A stretch of 64,000 nt of DNA from Paracoccaceae bacterium (GTDB taxonomy: Bacteria > Pseudomonadota > Alphaproteobacteria > Rhodobacterales > Rhodobacteraceae). The DNA is taken from positions 20,775 through 84,774 of the forward strand of contig JANREX010000048.1 in the NCBI GenBank assembly GCA_030758115.1, read 5' to 3'. Shown here piece after piece: positions 11,001-19,152 of the stretch. The first letter of the stretch is position 1, and every line of letters starts with the position of its first letter. Under the pieces are notes generated by a model. The model was not told the DNA's origin and did not search any database. It saw nothing but the letters and a program-made list of their open reading frames with translations. The translations under genes and the position numbers were made by a program.

Positions 11001-12006
11001 GCCGGCCATTCAGTTGCGCGATCTGGGTCGCGGCGGCGCGGGTCAGGCCCGACACGGTCCAGGGCATTTCCTGCCCGTCGACGCCGCGCTGTTCGACCTT
11101 GGGGCGGATCGTGCAATCGCCACAGCGCAGATCGTCGCCGAACCAGCTGACGATCAGGGATGTGGCGCGGGTATGGGGCGCCTCGGCCAGAAGGCGGTGC
11201 AGGGAGGTGACCAGATCGGGCTGGCCGGAGGGCGAATTGACATTGGCGCTGCGCGCCTGTCCGGGGCCATGGACATAGCTGACGGGCGTATCGGCCAGGG
11301 CATATTCGCCGCTGCCGGGCATCATGGCGACCGCACGCACCAGATGGGCGGGATCGGGATCATCGGCCAGGTGCCAGCCCTGATCGGGGCGGATCACCTC
11401 GAATTCCAGCTGCGGCACGCGGTTGCCGAAACGCGCCAGCGGCAGATCCTCTATCACCACATAGGCGGTGCCACGATAGGCGGGGACCTGCCCTGTGCCC
11501 TCGACCGCCTCGATCCGGGGATCGGGTTGCTGCTGGGCGTCGCCGTGATGCACACGCATGTTCAGGTCCCAGGGCGCGATTTCCACACCGTCCGCCCAGA
11601 CACGCGGCACGCCGCTGATGACCCCTTCGCAGAGCGCAATGGCCAGGCTGATCGAATAGCTGTAGCTGGTCTGGGTGACACGCGGGCTGCCCTTGCCGCC
11701 GCCGGTGCGGGTCACCGTGACGGTTTCGTTGAAATCGCTGGCCCAGATCACGTGACCGCCAATCCGCATGCGGCCATAAAGCTGGGTGATCGCCTCGCCC
11801 TCGCCCGAGCCGGTCAGACGGAAGCGGTCGACGCGGCCCGTCTCGACCGCCTCGGACCCTTGGCCCAGCAGGCGCTGATCGATGGCACGGCCAAGGGTGG
11901 CCCCCACAAGGCGGCCGACCGTGACCATGGACAGGCCCAGCGCCGTGCCCCCGATCGAGCCGCCGATCGCGGCACCTGCGGCGGACAGGAGTATCGTTGC
12001 CATCAC
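8080..12006 (-). CDS. orfg15: GTA g15: tail tip/host-specificity protein with TIM-barrel glycosidase-like domain
   Basis: 1308 aa; FVGIDNYMPLSDWREG, VWFTELGCPAVDKGTNQPNVF; last gene of the RcGTA-like cluster. Confidence 0.92.
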   Translation of the reverse strand: MMATILLSAAGAAIGGSIGGTALGLSMVTVGRLVGATLGRAIDQRLLGQGSEAVETGRVDRFRLTGSGEGEAITQLYGRMRIGGHVIWASDFNETVTVTRTGGGKGSPRVTQTSYSYSISLAIALCEGVISGVPRVWADGVEIAPWDLNMRVHHGDAQQQPDPRIEAVEGTGQVPAYRGTAYVVIEDLPLARFGNRVPQLEFEVIRPDQGWHLADDPDPAHLVRAVAMMPGSGEYALADTPVSYVHGPGQARSANVNSPSGQPDLVTSLHRLLAEAPHTRATSLIVSWFGDDLRCGDCTIRPKVEQRGVDGQEMPWTVSGLTRAAATQIAQLNGRPVYGGTPTDQSVIGAIRRLSASGQAVMVYPFILMDQLAGNGRADPYSDAADQPVLPWRGRITGSQAPGRPGSPDGTTQAEAEVAAFFGSAQAAHFTVAAGQVGYSGPQEWRYNRFILHHAALCAAAGGVDSFCIGSEMRGLTQLRGANNSFPAVAALRALAAQVRAILGPNVKIGYAADWSEYFGYQPNDGTGDRFFHLDPLWADANIDFVGIDNYMPLSDWREGRDHADAQWNTIYNPAYLRANIEGGEGYDWFYHSPEAKAAQIRTPITDAAHDEPWIWRYKDIRNWWLNAHHERVGGQRSAQPTAWVPQSKPVWFTELGCPAVDKGTNQPNVFLDPKSSESFLPAYSNGQRDEVIQMQYLRAMLGYWREGENNPVSAVYGAPMLDMGRAFVWAWDARPYPFFPGNEALWGDAPNYARGHWVTGRLASRSLASVVSEICARAGITARDTSTLHGIVRGYAVSQVTDARAALQPLMLAHGFDAVDRDGTLRFVMRRDGVAQTVPLAALVDQSDSPPRPQHSRAAEAAMTGRVRLRFVQADTDYPAISEEAVLPDEATHAVAASELPLLLTRGEGRQIAERWLAEARIARDGLRLALPPSLLHLGAGDLLQLEGDATGASYRIDRVELAGAQLIEALRVEPGVYLPAALEDETPRTRPALAPLPVFPLFLDLPLMTGDEVPHAPHIAVTADPWPGAAAVYASPTGQGFALNRTVPQPAVIGLTQDGLPAARPGLLHRQDAVTVRLTSGSLSSIDLPTLLAGGNLAALGDGTPDRWELFQFATATLVAPDTWRLETLLRGQLGSDAVMPSAWPEGSFFVLMDGRPLQIDLPSDARGLLRHYRIGPAWRPFDDPSYVAIQDSFAGIGLKPLAPVHLRAVAAPGGDLHVAWTRRGRIDADAWEAPDIPLGEESESYHLRVMQGAVILRDITLSSPQWTYAAADRAADAQGGDLRIEVAQVSARFGPGFRATLTLGG

Positions 12007-12449
12007 TGGACCCTTTCAGAAAATGCGAACCGTGCCGCGATGCGACGCTGCCAGGGCAGGCCCAGCGCGCTTTCGACCACCCCGTGACCGGAATAGGCAT
12101 GGATGAAGGCCGGGGCGGTCCCGGCCCGGGCAAGGATGCCCAGATGCTTGGCGACCGATCCCTCGCGCATGCGAAAGAGCAGTACATCACCGGGCTGCAT
12201 TGATCCGGTTACGGGGCGCAGGTGCCGGGCCATGGCCTGCCACAGCCATTCGCGCCCCTGCGGTTCCGACCAGTCGGACGCATAGGGCGGTATGGTTTCG
12301 GGTTCGGGGCCGATCACCTCGCGCCAGATGCCCCGGATCAGGCCCAGGCAATCGCACCCGACACCCCGGACCGAGGCCTGATGCACATAGGGCGTGCCGA
12401 TCCAGCCGCGCGCGACTTGCACCACGGGGTCCACCGGTCCGGCCGTCAT
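12003..12449 (-). CDS. orfg14: GTA g14: NlpC/P60-type cell wall peptidase
   Basis: GTPYVHQASVRGVGCDCLGLIRGIWRE, GDVLLFRM, KHLGIL. Confidence 0.92.
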   Translation of the reverse strand: MTAGPVDPVVQVARGWIGTPYVHQASVRGVGCDCLGLIRGIWREVIGPEPETIPPYASDWSEPQGREWLWQAMARHLRPVTGSMQPGDVLLFRMREGSVAKHLGILARAGTAPAFIHAYSGHGVVESALGLPWQRRIAARFAFSERVQ

Positions 12450-13333
12450 CTGCGGCTGCCCCCGCGCAAGCGGCCCGAGAGGGCCGGATCAACGATGCGC
12501 CAGTCATCGCCGGGCAGGTCGGGAAAGCCCTGGAAGTTCACCAGATTGGCGAACTTGTCCCGGCAAGTGGCAAAGCGTTTGTCGCAGCCTGCCTGCAGGC
12601 GCAGGCTGTCGCCGGGCGCAAGGGGCGCGCGCAGCGGCTCCCACAGCTCGATCTCGCGCTGACTGCCCTGCGGGCTGTCGCGCTTGATGGTGCCCTGCAG
12701 GCCGGTGGCGGCGCCATCCAGCACCAGCAGGCGACCGCGGCGAAACCAGCCATGGGGCAATGCCGCCGCACCCGCGCCCGCAAGCTGCAGGATGCACGCG
12801 CCTTCAACGGTGGCGACGGACAGGGTCAGGCTGTGATCGGGCGCTGACAGGTCGACGCGGCAGGCCGCATCGCCCAGAACGGCGGTGCATGGCTTTTGAA
12901 AGATGCGCCCCAGCGGGCGGTTCAGCGCCTCGGTCAAGCCGCGCAATTCGGCGGTGAAGGATGCGCCGTTGCGCTGCAATTCCCCGATGGTACCGCGAAA
13001 CTGCATCAGGCGCTGTGCCGGATCGGCCCAGTTGACGCGCCAGCATCGCACCTCGGCACCGTCGAAACGCCCCGCAACGATATCGGCCTCGGACAGGCCC
13101 GCGTCGCTGAGCAGGCCCAGCGCCTCGGTATTGTCGACAGACAGGCCAGTGCCCTGTTGCAGCGCCCGCGCGGACAGGCCGCTGTCGGCGCGAAAGGTCA
13201 TGCCCTCAAAGGTCAGGTCACGGTCGTGATCGGTAAATCCGAAGACCGTCCCATCGGTGCGCGTCACGGCCCAGGCGTGACAAAGCGTGGTCAGCCCGCC
13301 CGCCAGATGGGCGGCAAGATCGGGGGCGATCAT
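12446..13333 (-). CDS. orfg13: GTA g13: DUF2163-family tail protein
   Basis: LCHAWAVTRTDGTVFGFTDHDRDLTFEG, CDKRFATCRDKFANLVNFQGFPDLPGDDW. Confidence 0.92.
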   Translation of the reverse strand: MIAPDLAAHLAGGLTTLCHAWAVTRTDGTVFGFTDHDRDLTFEGMTFRADSGLSARALQQGTGLSVDNTEALGLLSDAGLSEADIVAGRFDGAEVRCWRVNWADPAQRLMQFRGTIGELQRNGASFTAELRGLTEALNRPLGRIFQKPCTAVLGDAACRVDLSAPDHSLTLSVATVEGACILQLAGAGAAALPHGWFRRGRLLVLDGAATGLQGTIKRDSPQGSQREIELWEPLRAPLAPGDSLRLQAGCDKRFATCRDKFANLVNFQGFPDLPGDDWRIVDPALSGRLRGGSRR

Positions 13334-13962
13334 GACCGCACCTCGAGCACGGGCACGTTCGGCACCTGCCCTGCCTTGAAGCTGGCAACGCTGGTGACGA
13401 TCCGGTCCGTGTCAAAGCGCACCGGCACGTCGAATTCGAAACCTGCCGTCACCTCGAGCCCGGCGGTCGGCGCCTCGGCCAGGGTGACAAGGCCGGTGGT
13501 GATGTCGACCGTGTAATCCACCCCCTCGTAAAGGCGCGTCCCCTCGATCCCCAGAACGACGGTGCCGAGGACCGGCTTGGCGATGGGGCGGGCATAGCTT
13601 TGATCGCCCGAACGGTAAGTCTTGATCAGCTGGAAGGCGCGGGTCTGCCCATCGGCGCGGGCGATGACCTGATCATCCGGCCCCGGCGTCCCCGAAGGCA
13701 GGCAGGAGCGGTAATCGGCCCAGTCCTTCCAGCGAAAGCCGAACATCTGGGCGCGGCGCGCCTCGAAGAAGGCGATCAGCCGCGCCACGTCATCCAGCGA
13801 GCGCAGCCCCAGCCCCGCGTCATAGCGGCGGCGCGAATGTGCCCATGGGGTGTTACGCTCTTCGTGGCCATTGGCCAGGGTGACGATCTCGGTGCGCCGT
13901 TCCGGCCCGCCAAGCGAGCCGAAGCTGAGGCTTGCGGGAAACCGCACTTCGTGAAAGCTCAT
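13330..13962 (-). CDS. orfg12: GTA g12: DUF2460-family tail protein
   Basis: MSFHEVRFPASLSFGSLGGPERRTEIVTLANGHEERNTPWAHSRRRYDAGLG. Confidence 0.92.
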   Translation of the reverse strand: MSFHEVRFPASLSFGSLGGPERRTEIVTLANGHEERNTPWAHSRRRYDAGLGLRSLDDVARLIAFFEARRAQMFGFRWKDWADYRSCLPSGTPGPDDQVIARADGQTRAFQLIKTYRSGDQSYARPIAKPVLGTVVLGIEGTRLYEGVDYTVDITTGLVTLAEAPTAGLEVTAGFEFDVPVRFDTDRIVTSVASFKAGQVPNVPVLEVRS

Positions 13963-13980
13963 GGCGTTGTCCTTTTTTGC

Positions 13981-14643
13981 TTAGCGGTTGCGCTGGCCCT
14001 GCCCCAGAAGGCGACCCATCTGCGCCGCGATCTGGGATTGCGAGCGTTGAAAGCCCTCGACATCGGGTGTCTGGATATTGATCACCACGTTGACGGGCGC
14101 GCCGCCCCCACCGCCGCGCACCCCCAGCTTGCCGTCGGGGCCACGGGCCAATGGCATGATGGCTTCCGGCCCTGCCTCGCCCATCAGGCCCAGCCCCCCG
14201 CGCATCGGGAACATCGCAGGCCCCGACACGATGCCGCCATTGGCGAAGGGCATGACGCGCCCCTGCGCAAAGCTGCCCCCATTGGCAAAGGGCAGCGCCC
14301 CCCCGACCAGCGCGCCGACGCCCTTGGACAAAAGCCCCCCGAAATGATCGGTCACAGGGCGCAGGGCGGATTGATAGGTCGTGTTGACCATGGTCTTCGC
14401 CACCGTCTGCAGGGCGTCCGACAGTTTCATCCCGTCAAAGGCCACACCGTCGAAGGCGCGCCGGAGCCCGCCGCTGAAGCCACGCTCCAGCGTGGTCAGG
14501 TCGCGGCCGGTATCGGCCAGCGCCCGGCGCATGCGTTGCAATTCCCCGTCAAAGGCCCCCGCGACACCGGCTGCCGCCCCAAGCGAGGCATCAAGCGCCG
14601 TGACCTTTTCCTGAAAAGCCTCGATCCTGTCCGTCTCAGTCAT
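13981..14643 (-). CDS. orfg11: GTA g11: short tail tape measure protein
   Basis: GGSFAQGRVMPFANGGIVSGPAMFPMRGGLGLMGEAGPEAIMPLARGPDGKLGV. Confidence 0.9.
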   Translation of the reverse strand: MTETDRIEAFQEKVTALDASLGAAAGVAGAFDGELQRMRRALADTGRDLTTLERGFSGGLRRAFDGVAFDGMKLSDALQTVAKTMVNTTYQSALRPVTDHFGGLLSKGVGALVGGALPFANGGSFAQGRVMPFANGGIVSGPAMFPMRGGLGLMGEAGPEAIMPLARGPDGKLGVRGGGGGAPVNVVINIQTPDVEGFQRSQSQIAAQMGRLLGQGQRNR

Positions 14644-14839
14644 CCGCCTGTCCTTTCATCCTGTCGGGAAAGGCCTGCATCAGCCGATCCAGACCACCGC
14701 GCCCCATCGGCGCCGTGCCCGCCCCCTGCCCCAGCATCAGCACCAGTTCCGCCGGGGTCAGCGCCCAGAAGGTGGCGGGCGTCAGCCGCAGGCCGCGCAG
14801 CCCCGCCTGCATGAGGGCAGGCCAGTCAAACCCGTTCAT
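14636..14839 (-). CDS. orfg10.1: GTA g10.1: phage tail assembly chaperone-like small protein
   Basis: MNGFDWPALMQAGLRGLRLTPATFWALTPAELVLMLG; position in cluster. Confidence 0.85.
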   Translation of the reverse strand: MNGFDWPALMQAGLRGLRLTPATFWALTPAELVLMLGQGAGTAPMGRGGLDRLMQAFPDRMKGQADD

Positions 14840-15165
14840 GTCGCCCCCCCGTCACCCGGCAGGCTGAAGGCGCGCACCAGCAGCGTGGCGGCCGTCCGCG
14901 CGGCCACCACCGGGCCGCCCGCGATCTCGGCGCTCAGAAGGTCGGCGGCAGTGCCACGCCACCCACCCCCGCGCAAACCCGCCACGATCAGGGCAAGGAC
15001 ATCGCGGCTTGAAAAGCCGCCGCTCTCGAAGCGCGCCACCAGATCGACAAGCGAGGTGTCGCCCAGCCCGGCCTCAAGCTCGGCCAGGGCACCAAGGGTC
15101 AGTTTCAGCACATGGGCCTGACCGTCGATCACCAGATCGACCTCGCCCGTCCAGGGGTTGGCCAT
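14836..15165 (-). CDS. orfg10: GTA g10: gene transfer agent family protein
   Basis: MANPWTGEVDLVIDGQAHVLKLTLGALAELEAGLG; position in cluster. Confidence 0.87.
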   Translation of the reverse strand: MANPWTGEVDLVIDGQAHVLKLTLGALAELEAGLGDTSLVDLVARFESGGFSSRDVLALIVAGLRGGGWRGTAADLLSAEIAGGPVVAARTAATLLVRAFSLPGDGGAT

Positions 15166-15166
15166 G

Positions 15167-15580
15167 TCAGAGCGCCGTGAAGACAAGCGCGCCCGCCGAG
15201 GCCAGCGCCACCTCGTAGGTCGCCTCGCCATTGTGGCTGCCGGCATAGTCGATGCCGGTCAGCTGGAACGCCCCCTCGACGATGCCGAAATCCGGGATCA
15301 CCACCTGGAAGGCGGGGGTTTCCCCGTCAAAGAAGATCTGGCGCGCGCGCTCATCGCTGGCCGCGTCGCGGAAAACCCCCGACCCGCTGATCGCGGCGGA
15401 TTTGACCCCGGCCCCGCCCAGCAATTCGCGCCAGCCCCCCTGGCTTTCCAGGCTGGTCACATCCACGCTTTCCGCGTTGAAACTGACGCGGGTGGCGCGC
15501 AGTCCCGCCAGTGTTTCAAACTGACCATCGCCGGTCAGATCCACCTTGATCAAAAGATCCTTGCCGTTCTGGGCACCCAT
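15167..15580 (-). CDS. orfg9: GTA g9: major tail tube protein
   Basis: MGAQNGKDLLIKVDLTGDGQFETLAGLRATRVSFNAESVDVTSLES. Confidence 0.92.
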   Translation of the reverse strand: MGAQNGKDLLIKVDLTGDGQFETLAGLRATRVSFNAESVDVTSLESQGGWRELLGGAGVKSAAISGSGVFRDAASDERARQIFFDGETPAFQVVIPDFGIVEGAFQLTGIDYAGSHNGEATYEVALASAGALVFTAL

Positions 15581-15605
15581 GGCGACCCCTCCGTTGATTG
15601 AGATT

Positions 15606-16016
15606 TCAGATGTCGTCGAGCCGCGCGCGGAACGTCAGTTCGATCCGGCGGCGTTGTCCCGATCCCTCGCGCCGGGCGTTGGCGCGCAGGAAATGCACCC
15701 CGACAAGCCGCCCCCGGTCCAGCACCAGATCGGGGTCCAGCAGCGCATCGCAGACCACTGCCGCCACCTGCTTGGCCTGCTGGAACCCCGCGACATCGGT
15801 CATGACGGTCAGGACGATGTCATGCTCGGCCCCGCGCGCGGTCTGGTCGGACCTGTCGCGCGCGGCCTCTGGCCCCAGCAGCAGATAAAGCGGCGGCACC
15901 GGCCCGGCCGGCAGCGCGTCATAGATCGCCCCATCCAGCAGGGCGGTCAGCGCAGGCGCTGCGGACAGATGTGCAAAGATGGCCGCCTGAAGCGCGGCCG
16001 CAGCGGCATAGCTCAT
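15606..16016 (-). CDS. orfg8: GTA g8: DUF3168-family tail terminator-like protein
   Basis: MSYAAAAALQAAIFAHLSAAPALTALLDGAIYDALP; overlaps g7 stop. Confidence 0.9.
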   Translation of the reverse strand: MSYAAAAALQAAIFAHLSAAPALTALLDGAIYDALPAGPVPPLYLLLGPEAARDRSDQTARGAEHDIVLTVMTDVAGFQQAKQVAAVVCDALLDPDLVLDRGRLVGVHFLRANARREGSGQRRRIELTFRARLDDI

Positions 16017-16351
16017 GGGGCCACCTCTTCCTGGGTGAAACAGGTCAGGTAGCGGCCCGCCGGATCGCTGTCGCTGACCGCGAGGATGGTGAAGATGCGT
16101 GCACCCTCGCGCAGGCGCTGATCGGGGCGCGGTCGCATGTCGGACCCATGGGGGGCGGCGCGCAGCACCATGCGATGCGCGTTGCGCGACAGCGTCTGGC
16201 CGCCTTGGGTGACTTCGCGGCCCGGCATGGCCGTCACCTCGACCCAGACCTCGCCCAGCGTCACCCAGGTCTCGACAAACCCGCCGGCCCCGTCCGGGCT
16301 GCGCGCGGGCTGTTCCAGCGCCATGCGGCGGCGCAGATGAACCCCGGTCAT
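16013..16351 (-). CDS. orfg7: GTA g7: head-tail adaptor/head closure protein
   Basis: MTGVHLRRRMALEQPARSPDGAGGFVETWVTLGEVWVEV. Confidence 0.9.
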   Translation of the reverse strand: MTGVHLRRRMALEQPARSPDGAGGFVETWVTLGEVWVEVTAMPGREVTQGGQTLSRNAHRMVLRAAPHGSDMRPRPDQRLREGARIFTILAVSDSDPAGRYLTCFTQEEVAP

Positions 16352-16962
16352 GCCGCCCCCCCGTTGCCTGGCACACCCATCGTCAGGCGCAGGCTGCGAT
16401 AGCGTTCGATCAGGCTGGTCACGCCGAAAGGCATGCAACCGCTGCCAAGCCCGGTGTCCTGCCGATATTCGTAGAAATGCGCCGCCAGCAGCAGCACCGC
16501 CTGGGCCAGATCGGCAGGCAGACCCAGCCAGTCATCCGACAGCCCCGCGCGGAACCGCAACAGGGCCGTGCCGCCCTGCGGAATGGCCGGCAATACGCCG
16601 CCCGCCGCCCGCAGGCAGGGACGCTGCATATCCCGTTCCAGACGCCAACGCGCGACAGGCACCGGGGTTTCGCCCCCCTGTGCATCGCGCAGCATGACCG
16701 AGGTCACCTCGGTCACGGGGGCCAGGGGCAGCGGCTGACCTGCCGGATCGGCCCAGCGGGTCAGTTCCAGAACGAAACCGCGCTCCAGCAGCACCTTGCC
16801 GATCCGCGCCTCGATTGCCGCCATGGAGGCACGCAGGAACCCCTCCAGCAGGGCGTCCTGCAGGTTATCCTCGGCAAAGCCCGTGCCCAGATGCAGATGC
16901 GCCTTGAACGCGGCCAGCGGCAGTTCCGCGGAAGCCAGCGTCGTTTCTTCCGTCAACATCAT
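16348..16962 (-). CDS. orfg6: GTA g6: head-tail connector protein
   Basis: LAAFKAHLHLGTGFAEDNLQDALLEGFLRASMAAIEARIGK. Confidence 0.9.
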   Translation of the reverse strand: MMLTEETTLASAELPLAAFKAHLHLGTGFAEDNLQDALLEGFLRASMAAIEARIGKVLLERGFVLELTRWADPAGQPLPLAPVTEVTSVMLRDAQGGETPVPVARWRLERDMQRPCLRAAGGVLPAIPQGGTALLRFRAGLSDDWLGLPADLAQAVLLLAAHFYEYRQDTGLGSGCMPFGVTSLIERYRSLRLTMGVPGNGGAA

Positions 16963-17036
16963 GGAAAATCTCCAGTTCTTGCACCCTGCGTCGGTCCGTT
17001 TCCGGCCATGCAACGCCGGGATCGGGACGCGCGCAT

Positions 17037-17062
17037 CGGAAGGCCGGGGACCCGGCCTTCCG
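17037..17062 (-). other. Very stable stem-loop just 3' of the capsid gene
   Basis: CGGAAGGCCGGG-GA-CCCGGCCTTCCG, 12-bp perfect arms, 10 nt after the g5 stop; no U-tract. Confidence 0.8.
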
Positions 17063-17072
17063 GTCACAGGGA

Positions 17073-18278
17073 TCAGGCGACCGCGAAACGCAGCAGCTTG
17101 ATCGCGGCGAAATCGCTGACGTCACCGCCGACGCGCTTGGTTGCGTAGAACAGCACATGCGGCTTGGCGCTGAAGGGATCGCGCAGGACCCGCAGGTCGG
17201 GACGTTCCGCGATGGTGTAGCCTGCGGCGAAATCACCAAAGGCGATGGCATGGGCGCCGCTGGCGATGTCGGGCATGTCCTCGGCGATCAGGACGGGGTA
17301 GCCCAGCAGGCGGGCAGGTTCGGCGGCGGCCAGACCGTCCGACCACAGGAAGCGGCCATCGTTGTCCTTCATCTTGCGCACGGCGCCCGCAGTTTTCGAA
17401 TTCATCACGAAGACCGCGCCCGCGCGATATTGCGCGCCCAAGGCATAGACCAGATCGACGATGGCATCGGCGCCGTCAAAGGCGCCATCCGCCCCCGTGG
17501 GCACGGTGCCAAGATTGCCCCAGGCCCAGACATCGTTGTCCACCGTGGCATGGGTCAGGAACCCGCGCGGCTTGTCGATACCATTGCCACTGACGAAGGC
17601 CGCGGCCTCGGCGCGGGCGAAACGGTCGGCGATACGGCCCGCCAGCCAGCCTTCCAGATCAAAGGCGCTGTCATCCAGCAGGCGCTGGCTGGCCTTGGGC
17701 AGGGCGCTGAGTTCATGCAGCGGGATGGTGATGCGGTCGATCACGGGCGTGCCGGTTTCCGCGGTGCTGCCGGTTTCGGTGGCCCAGCCGTGGCCGATGT
17801 CGGAATGGTCGACCAGCACATCGTAGGATGTGGCCTCGACCTGGACCACATTTGCAATCGCCCGCAGTGACGCGCCCGAGGTCAGGACGGACTGGATGCG
17901 GCCCGCTGTTTCGGGATCGACAAGGTAGCCGCCATCGCCTGCAACGGCGGTCGACATGGCCTTTCCCTCAAGGATCAGGCCGCGCAGCGCGTCATCGTCG
18001 CCATTGCGCAGATAGGCGGCAAATGCCTTTTGATGCGGGGCCTCGGCCTCGGCGTGGCGTGACAGGATGGGGCGGGCGCCACTCTGCGCCTGCACGGTCC
18101 GGGATTTTTGATCAAGCATGGTCATTCGCTCTTCCTGCTGTTGAAGCCTTGTGTGAATTTCGGCCCGAAAGCCTTTCAGATCGCTCATGAATTCCGCAAC
18201 TGCGGATTTCAGCCCTGCGGTCGGAGACTGGTCATCGGACAGACCTTCCCCGGCCCGAGACATCTTCTCGGTCGTCAT
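17073..18278 (-). CDS. orfg5: GTA g5: major capsid protein (HK97 fold)
   Basis: EGKAMSTAVAGDGGYLVDPETAGRIQSVL...; AVFVMNSKTAGAVRKMKD; LLGYPVLIAEDMP. Confidence 0.95.
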   Translation of the reverse strand: MTTEKMSRAGEGLSDDQSPTAGLKSAVAEFMSDLKGFRAEIHTRLQQQEERMTMLDQKSRTVQAQSGARPILSRHAEAEAPHQKAFAAYLRNGDDDALRGLILEGKAMSTAVAGDGGYLVDPETAGRIQSVLTSGASLRAIANVVQVEATSYDVLVDHSDIGHGWATETGSTAETGTPVIDRITIPLHELSALPKASQRLLDDSAFDLEGWLAGRIADRFARAEAAAFVSGNGIDKPRGFLTHATVDNDVWAWGNLGTVPTGADGAFDGADAIVDLVYALGAQYRAGAVFVMNSKTAGAVRKMKDNDGRFLWSDGLAAAEPARLLGYPVLIAEDMPDIASGAHAIAFGDFAAGYTIAERPDLRVLRDPFSAKPHVLFYATKRVGGDVSDFAAIKLLRFAVA

Positions 18279-18316
18279 CCTTTGTATCCTTCTGTTGTTG
18301 CCTGAACCCGGCCCGG

Positions 18317-18889
18317 TCAGCCTTGCGTCAGGATCTGTCGCCCTTCGCGGAACAGGGCCGCGAGGTCACGCAACCCCGCATCGTTCACCCCGTCCGCCTT
18401 GGCCGCCACCCGCGCCGCGGGCAGCATGGGGAAGGTCACGACAGAAACCTCCCACAGATCCAGTTCGGTCAGCAGCCTGTGACCCTCTGCGGTCTTTGTC
18501 GCCCGGATCGTACGATAGCCGATCGACAGCCCCTCGATCGCGCCTGCCGCGATCAGCGCCGCCGCCTCGCGGCCGCGCGCAACCCCGTCCAGCAGACGGC
18601 CCTTGACCCGCAGGCCGCGCGCATCCTCGGTCACCTCGTCCCACAGGCCGATGGGCTGCGCCGGATCGTGCTGCCACAGCATCCGCACGCGCCGCCCTTC
18701 CGCCGCCATCGCCTTGAGCGAGGCCGCATAGGCGCCGCGCGCCACCACATCGCCACCCTGATCAGGCGCATCGAACAGGCTGGCATAGCCTTCGATCACC
18801 TGGTCGGTTCCCTCGGTGGTCAACCGCAACCCGATGCCGGGCTGGCAGAACTTGCGCTGCAGTTCCATGTCCATCAATCGTCCTTTCAT
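18317..18889 (-). CDS. orfg4: GTA g4: HK97-family prohead protease
   Basis: IEGYASLFDAPDQGGDVVARGAY...MLWQHDPAQPIGLW, GLSIGYRT. Confidence 0.93.
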   Translation of the reverse strand: MKGRLMDMELQRKFCQPGIGLRLTTEGTDQVIEGYASLFDAPDQGGDVVARGAYAASLKAMAAEGRRVRMLWQHDPAQPIGLWDEVTEDARGLRVKGRLLDGVARGREAAALIAAGAIEGLSIGYRTIRATKTAEGHRLLTELDLWEVSVVTFPMLPAARVAAKADGVNDAGLRDLAALFREGRQILTQG

Positions 18890-19152
18890 GGCAGGCCCGC
18901 CATCGGGGCCGCTGTCATTATCGACTGGAACGCCTGGGCCAGGATCACGGCCACGACGCCGTAGACCGTCAGCCAGAGCCGTTTTTCCAGCTTCTCGATC
19001 AAGGCCTCGAGCTTTTCGGCGCGCCGGTTCAACCCTTCGATATGCAGGTTTGATACGCGCTCATGGGCCTCCAGCCGCAGCGCGGGTGCGCAATCGAAGG
19101 CTTCGAACCCATAGCGCCCCGCTTCGCGCGGGACCCCGCGTGTCTCGCTCAT
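18886..19152 (-). CDS. orfg3.5: GTA g3.5: small membrane-associated protein
   Basis: Coiled coil + C-terminal TM (NRRAEKLEALIEKLEKRLWLTVYGVVAVILAQAF); between portal and protease. Confidence 0.85.
   Translation of the reverse strand: MSETRGVPREAGRYGFEAFDCAPALRLEAHERVSNLHIEGLNRRAEKLEALIEKLEKRLWLTVYGVVAVILAQAFQSIMTAAPMAGLP

Noticed and set aside
9637-12087. 816-aa plus-strand ORF
   Set aside because: Antisense shadow of GTA g15; low-complexity composition.
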